Shown piece by piece: positions 16,031-24,156 of a stretch of DNA of 64,000 nucleotides. Position 1 is the stretch's first letter. Every line of letters begins with the position of its first letter. Both the position numbers and the translations under genes were made by a program. This stretch comes from Betaproteobacteria bacterium. GTDB lineage: Bacteria > Pseudomonadota > Gammaproteobacteria > Burkholderiales > Casimicrobiaceae. Location of the stretch: assembly GCA_016720425.1 (NCBI GenBank), contig JADKKQ010000001.1:62001-126000 (forward strand), read 5' to 3'. Under the pieces are notes generated by a model, which was given only the letters and a program-made list of their open reading frames with translations, had not been told where the DNA came from and ran no database searches.

Positions 16031-16197
16031 CATCTCCGTTGTGGACGTTCGGTATCCGTAAGGTGCGACGGCCGGTTTAGGTCGACCGCGGTCATTGGAG
16101 GTAGACGCCTCACGGTTCAACTGGGCGCAGACGTGGGAATCCGTCAGAGTGGCGTTGCTAACCCATTGCAGACTGAGGTGGGAATAGCAAGGCGTCG

Positions 16198-16213
16198 CCC
16201 TGGGGACGCCAAG
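16198..16213 (+). repeat. right copy of the tRNA-Glu 3'-end direct repeat (att-like)
   Basis: CCCTGGGGACGCCAAG is identical to 6363-6378, but no tRNA precedes it. Diverged similarity to the left boundary continues for more than 400 bp through a terminator, a small membrane-protein gene and its FNR-type promoter. This extent is larger than a normal att site and points to a duplicated chromosomal segment. The 167 bp before it (16031-16197) hold no gene. Confidence 0.7.
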
Positions 16214-16229
16214 TAGAACAGAGACTTAG

Positions 16230-16251
16230 GCCTCCGAGTGGGGCATTTTTT
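16230..16251 (+). terminator. Degenerate terminator hairpin, counterpart of 6393-6415
   Basis: GCCTC can pair with GGGGC (one U-G wobble) around a 5-nt loop, followed by A and six T. It occupies the same position relative to the direct repeat as the tRNA-Glu terminator does on the left side. Confidence 0.5.
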
Positions 16252-16317
16252 CTTGCCAGGCACTGAACCCACTGTCGGAACCGGAATCCCGGACGCCGGT
16301 CGGCGGCCTGACACCCG

Positions 16318-16560
16318 TTAGCGCGACTGCCTGTTGAGCGTACTCGGCGGCTGGATGCCGGAACGGATGAGCGTGTCGATGTACCCGTTCCGATCCGAAC
16401 TGTGCCGCATCGAGGAGCTTTCCGTGCGTTCCCAGTAGTAGCGGACGGTGCGTCGCTCGCGCTGTTTGCGGCGCAGCCTGGCCTGCCGTGCGGCATCGTG
16501 GACGAGCACGAGAACGATGAGCAGGATGCCGATCAGCGGCAGACCAATGGCGGCAGACAT
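16318..16560 (-). CDS. 80-residue single-pass membrane protein, FNR-box paralogue 2
   Basis: It begins MSAAIGLPLIG and has one hydrophobic helix (about residues 5-20), then an Arg-rich tail (RLRRKQRERRTVRYYWE), closely parallel to the gene at 6532-6765. The frame is open further upstream, but the ATG at 16560 is fixed by the paralogue. As there, no Shine-Dalgarno sequence is present and the predicted transcription start falls at the ATG. The helix is better conserved than the tail, which points to selection on the membrane part. Function unknown; a small respiratory or stress subunit active at low oxygen is only a guess. Confidence 0.7.
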   Translation of the reverse strand: MSAAIGLPLIGILLIVLVLVHDAARQARLRRKQRERRTVRYYWERTESSSMRHSSDRNGYIDTLIRSGIQPPSTLNRQSR

Positions 16561-16569
16561 AACACAAGG

Positions 16570-16610
16570 ATTGTCCACGTCCCGAAGACAGATGCCTTGA
16601 TGCGCGTCAA
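16570..16610 (-). promoter_or_regulatory. FNR/Anr/Dnr-type promoter of the 80-residue membrane protein
   Basis: TTGATGCGCGTCAA (16597-16610) is the FNR-family palindrome. Its centre is 31 bp from a GACAAT -10 box (16570-16575, minus strand), exactly as in the left copy. GACAATCC and GCGTTGACGCGC are conserved between the two promoters while the spacer has changed, which supports function. Confidence 0.7.
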
Positions 16611-16854
16611 CGCATATGTCGGTGGGGTTATTCGCCGTCCGGAGCTTGCGCGGGGTCGCCCTGCGATGCGGTGAGCTCCATCGACACCGGCCACCACGAG
16701 CCAGCGCCATCCGGCATGGCTCGCCACTCGCAGGCGCGTTCGCCCGCGGTCCGATGACATCTGCCATGCCTTGAAGGTTTGCTGCGTTGAACGCCGACAT
16801 CGGCGTGAGTGGCGGCCGGCGAGTTCGGCAACACCCTGTCGCGGACCGGTGATT

Positions 16855-17880
16855 TCAGGGCCGCATCGCGTTGTGCCGAAGTGTTGCCGACGGTGACTCG
16901 CAGTAGGCGCTCCGATAGCGGGCAGCGAACCGGCCGAGATGGACGAATCCGGCATCGTGCGCGAGTTGCGTGACCGAATCGCCGGGCCTGGATTCGAGGA
17001 GATTCCGCCGCACCCACGCGAGCCGCCGGGCCATCACGAATTGCAGCGGCGTCTGGCCGCGATGCGCCCGGAACGCAGACTCGAGGTAGCGGTCGCCGAC
17101 ACCGGCCACTGCGCACAGGCGGCCGAGCGTGATCGGGTCCGCGAGGTGGGCATCGATCCACTCCTCGACGGTGCGGATGCGCTGGATTCCCAGCGCGGGC
17201 GCCGAGGACGACGGGCGAGTCGCCAGGACCTGGTCGGCCATCCAATGGCAAAGGCGGGCCTGCAGCTGCTCGGCGCGGGGCACGGAAGCGTTCTCGGCCG
17301 GCGGCTTCGCGGCGTCGACCAAAGTTCGATGCAGGGCGGCGAGTGCGCTCAGCCGACTGCCTGCCAACGGGATCTCGCGCGTGCCGCGGCTCGCCAGCGC
17401 GGCCGCCGGGTCGCGGTCGACAAGCTCGTCCGCGAGCACGGAACCAGGCAGGCGCAGGACGACGAGCCAATCGTCCGGCTCGAAGTAGAGCGTGTACTCC
17501 TGCCCCGGGGCGAGCAGGATGGCGGTGTCGGGGCGCGCTTCCAGCGTCCTGCCGCCCACTGCGTAGACGTGCCTGCGCCCCAGCGGCAGATGCAGGATCG
17601 CGCTCCGCGGAACCCCCTGCACCTTCTGGCGCGTGCGGGTGAGTCCCCATCCGAGGTCGACATCGCCGCAACGAACGGCATCCATCGAATAGCCCAGCGG
17701 TCCGCGGCCCAGCGCCGCCCGCCGGTGACTGCCGTCGTAGGCGGCGACGAAGGCGTGGATTTCGTCGAGGTGGTCCGAGCGGAACCGGGCGGAGTGGGGG
17801 GGTGGGCGGCTGAACACGTCGGAAACGCAAGTTTGTCCAGGCCCCGATCGCGGATTTGCTCGGTTTCTGGATAGTGGCAT
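16855..17880 (-). CDS. AraC-family transcriptional regulator
   Basis: A 341-residue regulator. The N-terminal half looks like a cupin-type sensing domain (AILHLPLGRRHVYAVGGR, APGQEYTLYFEP). The C-terminal 100 residues form the double HTH of AraC/XylS proteins (TLGRLCAVAGVGDRYLESAF, RGQTPLQFVMARRLAWVRR, and VTQLAHDAGFVHLGRFAARY). It is divergent from the beta/gamma-crystallin gene with about 200 bp between them, so it may control that gene. The start at 17880 is the first ATG; a later start cannot be excluded. Confidence 0.88.
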   Translation of the reverse strand: MPLSRNRANPRSGPGQTCVSDVFSRPPPHSARFRSDHLDEIHAFVAAYDGSHRRAALGRGPLGYSMDAVRCGDVDLGWGLTRTRQKVQGVPRSAILHLPLGRRHVYAVGGRTLEARPDTAILLAPGQEYTLYFEPDDWLVVLRLPGSVLADELVDRDPAAALASRGTREIPLAGSRLSALAALHRTLVDAAKPPAENASVPRAEQLQARLCHWMADQVLATRPSSSAPALGIQRIRTVEEWIDAHLADPITLGRLCAVAGVGDRYLESAFRAHRGQTPLQFVMARRLAWVRRNLLESRPGDSVTQLAHDAGFVHLGRFAARYRSAYCESPSATLRHNAMRP

Positions 17881-18077
17881 CGTCGATCGATCGGTATCTT
17901 ACTGCCTCGGCGTGCGTCGAAGATCGAGGTCGGGGGAGACTCGTGCCCGCCTGCCGTGGCGTCGCCCCTGCGGACCTGGTCGCGCCGACCGCGGTCGAGT
18001 CTTCGGCGCGCAGGGCAATCGTGCACATGTCGCCCTTCCTGGCGCGCGATGTGCCAAACACCTGACGGAGAACCGAA

Positions 18078-18806
18078 GTGTACAAATGGATGGAAGCCGC
18101 CGCTGTCGGCATGGTCGCCGGCACCTGTGCCCTTGCGGCAAGTGCACAGATCGTTCTGTACGAGAACGACAACTACAACGGGCGGAGCTATCGCGCCTCC
18201 CACAGCGTACCCAACCTGAACGACACCGGGTTCAACGACAAGGCGTCGTCGGTCACCGTTCGAGGCGGCCAGTGGCAGCTGTGCGGCGACGCGTACTTCC
18301 GCGGCAGCTGCGTGACGCTCGGCCCCGGGGAGTACTCGTCGCTGCGTGCCATGGGCATGAACGACAAGCTGTCCTCGGTCCGCGAACTGGGATGGACGCC
18401 GGATGGCGGCGGCGGCTGGAGCGGCAGCCATTCGTACAACAGCGACAGCGGCTACAACAACCGCTACACCTACAACGGCAACAACTACCAGGGCGGGAAC
18501 TGGGGTTCGGGGTCGCGCGCCGTGCTGTTCTCGGGCTACAACCTCGCTGGCGAGGCGTTCGTGGTGAGCTCCGGCGGTGTCGGCAACCTCGACCGCACCG
18601 GATTCAACGACAAGGCGCGCTCGCTGCGCGTCGAGTCCGGCTACTGGCTGTTCTGCACCGACGCCAACTACCAGGGCGACTGCCATACCTACGGCCCGGG
18701 CGACTATCCCAACCTGCCCGGCGGGCAGAACCACGCGATTTCCTCCGGGCGCCGGATCTCGGGCAACTACCCCTACCGCAACAATCCGAACTGGAGCGGC
18801 AACTGA
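18078..18806 (+). CDS. Secreted two-domain beta/gamma-crystallin protein
   Basis: A 242-residue exported protein: signal peptide to about residue 23, then two beta/gamma-crystallin domains (about 25-105 and 147-230) joined by a Gly/Ser/Asn/Tyr-rich linker. Greek-key starts such as IVLYENDNYNG and AVLFSGYNLAG are clear. Calcium-site motifs of the (N/D)(N/D)xx(S/T)S type occur as NDKASS (53-58) and NDKLSS (95-100). Two weaker ones follow, NDKARS (177-182) and NHAISS (218-223). Bacterial members bind calcium and are stabilised by it. The physiological role is not known. Two domain-typical cysteines per domain may form disulfides. Confidence 0.88.
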   Translation: MYKWMEAAAVGMVAGTCALAASAQIVLYENDNYNGRSYRASHSVPNLNDTGFNDKASSVTVRGGQWQLCGDAYFRGSCVTLGPGEYSSLRAMGMNDKLSSVRELGWTPDGGGGWSGSHSYNSDSGYNNRYTYNGNNYQGGNWGSGSRAVLFSGYNLAGEAFVVSSGGVGNLDRTGFNDKARSLRVESGYWLFCTDANYQGDCHTYGPGDYPNLPGGQNHAISSGRRISGNYPYRNNPNWSGN

Positions 18807-18834
18807 ACGTCGTCGCTCGGGGGCCGCACCCGCC

Positions 18835-19251
18835 ATGTTCCCCACTTTGCTGCTCGTGACGTTCCTCGTTGCCCTTGCGGTCTCGACGGCGACGGCGTTG
18901 GTCTTCGCCAGGTCGATCAAGGGCATCCTCAACCGGATCATCGCCGACGAGATCAGTGCTGCGTGGTTTCGGTATCTCAACTTCGCCATCCTCGTCGTCG
19001 GCGTATCGGCGGGGGTCCGCATCTACGCGCTGGAGAGGTACGTCACCCCCTCGCGCGACGACAAGGACGCGAAGATCATCGAGCTCACGAACGACCGCTG
19101 GCTTCTCGAGCTGTACCGCACGGTCATCGAGACCCTGCAGGGGATTGCCTGGCTGTTGTTGGTCTTCTTCGCCTTCGCGCTCATCGCCTACGTGATCGTC
19201 CGTTCCGGCGAGTTGAAGCGAAAGAGCGCACATGAGACGCCAAAGCCCTGA
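18835..19251 (+). CDS. Membrane protein of unknown function, two helices
   Basis: The 138-residue frame starts at ATG 18835, 28 nt after the crystallin gene. Helices are visible at about residues 3-25 and 98-122, with a weaker hydrophobic segment at about 47-62. Between them lies a charged loop (YVTPSRDDKDAKIIELTNDRWLLELYRTVIE, in part). I do not recognise a family. The spacing suggests that it is transcribed with the crystallin gene. Confidence 0.6.
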   Translation: MFPTLLLVTFLVALAVSTATALVFARSIKGILNRIIADEISAAWFRYLNFAILVVGVSAGVRIYALERYVTPSRDDKDAKIIELTNDRWLLELYRTVIETLQGIAWLLLVFFAFALIAYVIVRSGELKRKSAHETPKP

Positions 19252-19344
19252 CCGGGCGTCAACCGGCCATGGCGGCGGGCGTGCCGCGGCGCCCGGCGCG
19301 ACGCCAACCATCTTGCTCTGACCCCACGCCTCGGGAACTCGCCA

Positions 19345-21459
19345 ATGCGTCGTCTTGCATCGACCCGTTTGATCCTCGGCACACTGCTCGCCGCGTCCGC
19401 AACGCTGCTGCTGCCGGGATGCTCGTCCCCTGCCAAGCCGATGGACGCGGCGTCGCCCGCAGCGGCCGACGCCGCCCGCAACTTCGGCTTTCCGCTCGGC
19501 TTCTCGCCGTCGAAGATGGACACCACGGCCGATCCGCGGCAGGATTTCCGGCGCTATGCGGGCGGGCGCTGGCTCGACGCGGCGACGATTCCCGCCGACC
19601 AGCTGGAGATCTCCGGCTACCTCGTGATGCAGGAGACGGTCCAGGCACAGCTGCGCGACCTGCTGCAGCAGGCTGCACGGACGAGCGGTGCGGCGCCGAC
19701 GGGTTCGCCGACGCAGCAGGTCGGCGACTTCTACGCGTCGGGCATGGACGTCGACCGCCTCGCGTCCCTCGGCGTGCAGCCGCTGGCATCCGAGTTCGAC
19801 CGCATCGCCAAGCTGCAGGGCCCGACCGCGCTCGCCCAGGAACTCGCCCGCCTGCAGCTGATCACCGGCGGCGGGGCAATCATGGCCGTGTTGACGTCGC
19901 CGCATCCGCAGGACCGCACACGGATGGCGATCTACATCGGCGACACCGGCCTGGGGCTCGGCGTCGACAACTATCTCAAGCCCGACGCCCGGCGCATCCG
20001 CGACGGCTACATCGCGAAGATGACCGACTATCTTGTGCTCGCGGGCTCCACGCCGGAGGCGGCGAGCGCGACGGCGCAGAAGGTGCTGGCGCTGGAGACG
20101 CGGGTGGCGAAGAGGAAGCTCACGCCGGTGGAGAAGCGGGACCCCGCCAAGCGCTTCGTGCCGATGCCTTACGCCGATGCGAAGCGGCTGCTGTCCACCA
20201 TCGACCTCGACGCCAACTTCCGGGCGCTCGGGCTGCCCACGGGCGGGGAAGTCGTGGTCGTCGAGGTCGAGGCGCTGCGCGAGCGCAACGCCATCCTGGC
20301 CGAGTCGTCGCCGGAGGATACCCGCGCGTACCTCAAGCTCGAGCTGCTGCGCCAGATGGCGCCGTACCTGACGCCGGCCTTCGACCGACCGGACGCCGCC
20401 TTCAGCGTCGTGCTCTACGGCAAGGACGTGACGCCGCCGCGCGACAAGCAGGTGGCTTTGGCCACGCCGGGCCTGCTCGGACATCCGCTGTCGCAGCTCT
20501 ACGTCGCGAAGTACCTGACCCCCGAATCGCGGCGCGACGTGGAGGCGATGGTCGCGCGCGTGAAGGCGCAGTTCCGCGCGCGCATCGAGCGCAACGGCTG
20601 GCTGTCGCCGCCGACGCGGGCGCAGGCGCTGGCCAAGCTCGACCGGACGGAAATACGGGTCGGCTACCCGTCGCAGTGGATCGAGTACGGCAAGGTCGCG
20701 ATTCGCCGCGACGATTACGCCGGCAACGCCATGCGGCTGAACGAGTTCCTGGTGCGGCGCGAACTTGCAAAGCTCGGCAAGCCGGTCGAGCTCGACCAGT
20801 TCGCCGCGCCGAACACCACGCTGCCCATCGTCATCAACGCCGGATACGATTCCAGCTGGAACGGCATCGAGATCCCCGCCGCCTTCCTGCAGCCGCCGTT
20901 CTACGACCCCAAGGCGGACCCGGCGGTCAACTTCTGCACGATGGGCGCGGTGATCGGGCACGAACTGACGCACGGCTTCGACTCGCAAGGGCGGCTCTAC
21001 GACGCGTCCGGCAACGTGCGCGACTGGTGGACCGATGCCGACGCGCAGCGCTTCGTCGATGAGACCGCGAAGCTCGCCAGGCAGGCCGATGCGTTCGAGA
21101 TCCTGCCGGGGCTGCATCTGAACGGCGCGATCGAGGTCACCGAGAACCTGGCCGACGTCGGTGGCGTGGCGCTGGGCTACGCGGCACTGCAGGAGCACCT
21201 GCGCGAGCACCCGGCCGCCAATCGCACGATCGACGGCTTCACGCCTTCGCAGCGCTGCTTCCTCGCCTGGGGACAGCTGTGGGCGGACAAGATGAACGAA
21301 GGGGCGATGCGCCAGCTGCTGCCGGTGGATGGCCATCCACCGGGCGTGTACCGGATGGCGGCGCCGGCGCAGCACGAAAGGGCATTTTACGAGGCGTTCG
21401 GCATCCGCGCCGGCGACCGCATGTGGCTGGACCCGAACCACCGGGTCACGATCTGGTGA
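19345..21459 (+). CDS. M13-family zinc metallopeptidase, lipoprotein
   Basis: A neprilysin/PepO-type peptidase of 704 residues that should cut oligopeptides in the periplasm. The signal sequence ends in LLLPGC, a lipobox, so it is probably lipid-anchored. The long N-terminal M13 domain (about 55-440) encloses the active site. The catalytic domain carries HELTH at 539-543 (zinc ligands His and catalytic Glu) and ENLAD at 600-604 (third ligand E600 and the supporting Asp). The NAGYDSSWNGIEIPAAFLQPP-like stretch before HELTH is the usual substrate-binding strand. The C-terminus ends VTIW, as in other family members. Confidence 0.95.
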   Translation: MRRLASTRLILGTLLAASATLLLPGCSSPAKPMDAASPAAADAARNFGFPLGFSPSKMDTTADPRQDFRRYAGGRWLDAATIPADQLEISGYLVMQETVQAQLRDLLQQAARTSGAAPTGSPTQQVGDFYASGMDVDRLASLGVQPLASEFDRIAKLQGPTALAQELARLQLITGGGAIMAVLTSPHPQDRTRMAIYIGDTGLGLGVDNYLKPDARRIRDGYIAKMTDYLVLAGSTPEAASATAQKVLALETRVAKRKLTPVEKRDPAKRFVPMPYADAKRLLSTIDLDANFRALGLPTGGEVVVVEVEALRERNAILAESSPEDTRAYLKLELLRQMAPYLTPAFDRPDAAFSVVLYGKDVTPPRDKQVALATPGLLGHPLSQLYVAKYLTPESRRDVEAMVARVKAQFRARIERNGWLSPPTRAQALAKLDRTEIRVGYPSQWIEYGKVAIRRDDYAGNAMRLNEFLVRRELAKLGKPVELDQFAAPNTTLPIVINAGYDSSWNGIEIPAAFLQPPFYDPKADPAVNFCTMGAVIGHELTHGFDSQGRLYDASGNVRDWWTDADAQRFVDETAKLARQADAFEILPGLHLNGAIEVTENLADVGGVALGYAALQEHLREHPAANRTIDGFTPSQRCFLAWGQLWADKMNEGAMRQLLPVDGHPPGVYRMAAPAQHERAFYEAFGIRAGDRMWLDPNHRVTIW

Positions 21460-21467
21460 GGGACGAC

Positions 21468-22223
21468 ATGAAAGCAATGACCACGCGGGCGCTCGCCGCC
21501 GTCGCGATCCTGGCCCTGGCCGGGCCGCTCGTAGCGGCCGACGGACCTCCGCCCCCGCGCCAGGAGCGCGTGACGTTCGCCAAGGGCGCGTCGTCGGCGA
21601 CGGTCAAGGGCACCCTGAAGGGCGGCGCCAACGTCGACTATCTGGTGCGGGCGGCGGCGGGCCAGACGCTGGAGGTGAAGCTGCAGGGCACGAACTCCCA
21701 GAACGACTTCAACGTGCTGCCTCCCGGTTCCGCCAACGTGGCGATGTACGTGAGCAGCATGACGGGCGAGCGGTCCTGGTCGGGGATGCTGCCGGCCGAC
21801 GGCGACTACGCGATCCGCGTCTACCTGATGCGCCCGGCGGCGCGCCGGAGCGAGGCGTCGAAGTACACGCTGACCGTGGCCGTGACCGGCAAGCCGCTGC
21901 CGCCGCTGTCCGCAGCGCGGGACGCAAAGGTCGCGGGCACGGCGTACCATGCTACGGCCAAGCTGCCGTGCACGCTGCCCTACCAGCCGGACGTGAAGTC
22001 ATGCGACGCGGGCGTCGTCCGCCGCGGCCACGACGGCACCGCGACCTTCGAGGCAATCGGCGCCATGGGCGTGCAGCGGCGCATCCTGTTCGTGCAGGGC
22101 AAGCCGGTGGCCGCGGACACGATGGATCCGGTGACGGCCACGCGGCAGGGCGACGTGACGATCGTGAAGGTGCGCGACGCCGAGCGCTACGACATTCCCG
22201 ATGCCTTCCTCAACGGCGGCTGA
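21468..22223 (+). CDS. Secreted protein of unknown function
   Basis: The ATG at 21468 sits 8 nt after the peptidase stop and is preceded by GAGGGAC. The 251-residue product has a signal peptide (cleavage near residue 24, LVAADG). The first mature part (about 30-140) resembles the pre-peptidase C-terminal type beta-sandwich often attached to secreted hydrolases (for example DGDYAIRVYLMR). The second half has two cysteines that could pair. It probably forms an operon with the peptidase. No enzyme motif is visible. Confidence 0.65.
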   Translation: MKAMTTRALAAVAILALAGPLVAADGPPPPRQERVTFAKGASSATVKGTLKGGANVDYLVRAAAGQTLEVKLQGTNSQNDFNVLPPGSANVAMYVSSMTGERSWSGMLPADGDYAIRVYLMRPAARRSEASKYTLTVAVTGKPLPPLSAARDAKVAGTAYHATAKLPCTLPYQPDVKSCDAGVVRRGHDGTATFEAIGAMGVQRRILFVQGKPVAADTMDPVTATRQGDVTIVKVRDAERYDIPDAFLNGG

Positions 22224-22644
22224 CCGCACCGCGCGGCCGCGGCGGCTCGCGTCCGATTCGACGCGAGAGTGCCGACGCGTGGCGCTTGCCGTCGTCGCCT
22301 CGGCGGTGATGGCGGCGGGCGGGGCCGCGCAGGCGACCGCGGACGGCCCCGATCATTACCGCGTGCACGGTGTCTCGCCCGGGCGTCACCTGACACTGCG
22401 GGCGGAGCCGTCGACGGCGTCGGCGCCGGTCGCCCGCATCCCCGCGAACGGGATCTGCCTGCGCAGCCTCGGCTGCCAGGGCGGGCTCAGCTTCGAGGAG
22501 TTCGCCACGCTGAGCGACGAGGACAGGCGTCGCCGGGCGGCGGAGCATCCGCGCTGGTGCAAGGTCGACTACCGGGGAACCGTGGGCTGGGTGGCGGGCA
22601 GGTACCTGGCGGAGGATGCGTGTCCGCCGCCCGCAACGCCCTGA
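22201..22644 (+). CDS. Secreted SH3-like domain protein
   Basis: The frame of 147 residues starts within the end of the previous gene (23-nt overlap). A hydrophobic export segment lies at about residues 26-47. The mature part reads like a bacterial SH3 domain: LTLRAEPSTASAPVARIPANG, then CKVDYRGTVGWVAGRYL. Such domains bind cell-wall peptides or ligands outside the cytoplasm. Four cysteines could form two disulfides. It follows two secreted proteins, so it may be part of one envelope operon. Confidence 0.7.
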   Translation: MPSSTAADRTARPRRLASDSTRECRRVALAVVASAVMAAGGAAQATADGPDHYRVHGVSPGRHLTLRAEPSTASAPVARIPANGICLRSLGCQGGLSFEEFATLSDEDRRRRAAEHPRWCKVDYRGTVGWVAGRYLAEDACPPPATP

Positions 22645-22704
22645 CAGTTCCGCCGGCTCTTTCGCGTATCCCGGCCATTTGCTCCGCCATAGCCGACCGC
22701 CTCC

Positions 22705-23682
22705 ATGCCTGCTTGCGCATCGCTTGGTGTCTTACTTCGCCGCATGGCGACCCTCGGCACGGCGGTGGCGGTGGCCGGCGTCGTGCACGCGCAGACGGTG
22801 CCCGACCCGGTGCGCGATCAGGTCGCCAGCGCGCGTCTGGGTGCCGGCTACGCCCAGATGATCAACCTGTCGGCCACGCCGGACTTGAGCGCAGCCAGCT
22901 ATCGGATCGACGGCCTCGATCCGGGTGCGGAGCTCGACGTGCTTCGGCTGCCGTACCAGGCCAAGTGGCTCCCGCTTTCTGACGAAGCGGATCTCTACTG
23001 GAAGGTCGAGGCGGGCGGGTTGCGGTTCAGGCAGGACTTCCACTGGAATCCCACGCCGGACGCGGCAGGGATCTTCGGCAGCAAGTGGACGGCCTACAGC
23101 GTGGGCGCAGGGGTTCTCGCGAAGGTGAGGCTCGGGAGCGGCTTCTCCATCGAGCCCGCGGTCGACGTGGCGCTCGCGCGGCTCCAGAACCGCACGAGCT
23201 ACGGCGGGTCGGCCACGGTCCTGCAGCCGGCTCTGGACCGGTTGCTGTTCAACTGGCACGCCGCCGCCTGGCTGGTGACGCCCGGGGTCGCGCTTGCATG
23301 GACCGACGCGGTGGGAGAGGGCAGGGGCCGGGTGCGCGGGCACGTCGCACGCTCGTGGATCGCGAGCTTCGACGAGACGGACCCCGTTCAGCGCTTTCGC
23401 GAGGCGACCAATGCCTACTCGGTCCGGGTCGAGTACCTGCACCCGACCGCGTGGAAGGCTCTCGAGCGCAGCATGAGCTGGGTCGCCTACGGCAGCTACG
23501 CCGGCTTCTTCGGAGCCAATCGCCACGTGCTCGGATTCGACGCCGTCGCCGAGGTGGGGGGCGGGCTCGAAGTGCCGGTCGCGCCCGACGCGCCGAAGGC
23601 CGAGCGCGTCCGTTTGCAGGCGGCGTATCTGTTCGGCTCCGGCGTCCGCGGGTGGACCCTCGGGCTGGGCCTGCAGTATTGA
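22705..23682 (+). CDS. Putative outer-membrane beta-barrel protein
   Basis: A 325-residue protein with a signal peptide ending near HAQT (about residue 31; an alternative ATG lies at codon 14). The body alternates short aromatic and glycine-rich amphipathic strands, and the last residues read LGLGLQY. A terminal aromatic after alternating hydrophobics is the signal for outer-membrane insertion by the Bam complex. I do not recognise a named family; solvent-tolerance or autotransporter-like barrels are possible. Confidence 0.6.
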   Translation: MPACASLGVLLRRMATLGTAVAVAGVVHAQTVPDPVRDQVASARLGAGYAQMINLSATPDLSAASYRIDGLDPGAELDVLRLPYQAKWLPLSDEADLYWKVEAGGLRFRQDFHWNPTPDAAGIFGSKWTAYSVGAGVLAKVRLGSGFSIEPAVDVALARLQNRTSYGGSATVLQPALDRLLFNWHAAAWLVTPGVALAWTDAVGEGRGRVRGHVARSWIASFDETDPVQRFREATNAYSVRVEYLHPTAWKALERSMSWVAYGSYAGFFGANRHVLGFDAVAEVGGGLEVPVAPDAPKAERVRLQAAYLFGSGVRGWTLGLGLQY

Positions 23683-23700
23683 CTGGACTATTCGGGAGGA

Positions 23701-23898
23701 ATGCACCTGCACTTCGCTCCTCGGCCGGAACGGAAGCCGTGTTGCTGCCCGACTGCGATGCACGGAACGTTTGAATGCGCAGGCTGCGAAGTCAAGGCAT
23801 CGATCTCCGGACAAGCCATGGGAGGAGAGACCCGAGTTGCCTCGAGCGGCATTTTCCAGTCTGGCGCGCGGAACCACCGCCCGATCGATTTGGGCTGA
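23701..23898 (+). CDS. Candidate 65-residue small protein, cysteine-rich
   Basis: The ATG at 23701 has a strong GGGAGGA immediately before it. The peptide contains CCCPTAMHG and CAGC, four to five cysteines within 20 residues, and no hydrophobic segment. No relative recognised. Apart from this frame and the terminator below, I see nothing in the 325 bp between 23683 and 24007. Confidence 0.22.
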   Translation: MHLHFAPRPERKPCCCPTAMHGTFECAGCEVKASISGQAMGGETRVASSGIFQSGARNHRPIDLG

Positions 23899-23973
23899 AG
23901 CTGTCAGCAAACCCCATTCACCGGGTGGCCGACGACCCCCCGAACCCTCGCCAATCCCCCTGTCGCCAAAGAC

Positions 23974-24001
23974 AAGGGGCCAGGCAATGGCCTGACCCCT
24001 T
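23974..24001 (-). terminator. Terminator hairpin downstream of tRNA-Thr
   Basis: AAGGGG-C-CAGGC and GCCTG-A-CCCCTT form an 11-bp stem with one mismatch and a short loop. On the minus strand it is followed by TTGTCTTT and lies 7 nt past the tRNA 3' end. Confidence 0.6.
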
Positions 24002-24007
24002 GATGGT

Positions 24008-24083
<76 letters not shown>

Positions 24084-24156
24084 GCAGCCGTGAATTATAT
24101 CGGGTGCGGCGCCGCAACGCCAACAGGGGGCGCCGCGCCGCCCGGCGCGCGGGCCT

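Noticed and set aside
6378..16198. Search for an integrase or recombinase in the tRNA-Glu block
   Set aside because: Apart from the IS3-type transposase no tyrosine or serine recombinase motif was found, so active excision of the block is not claimed.
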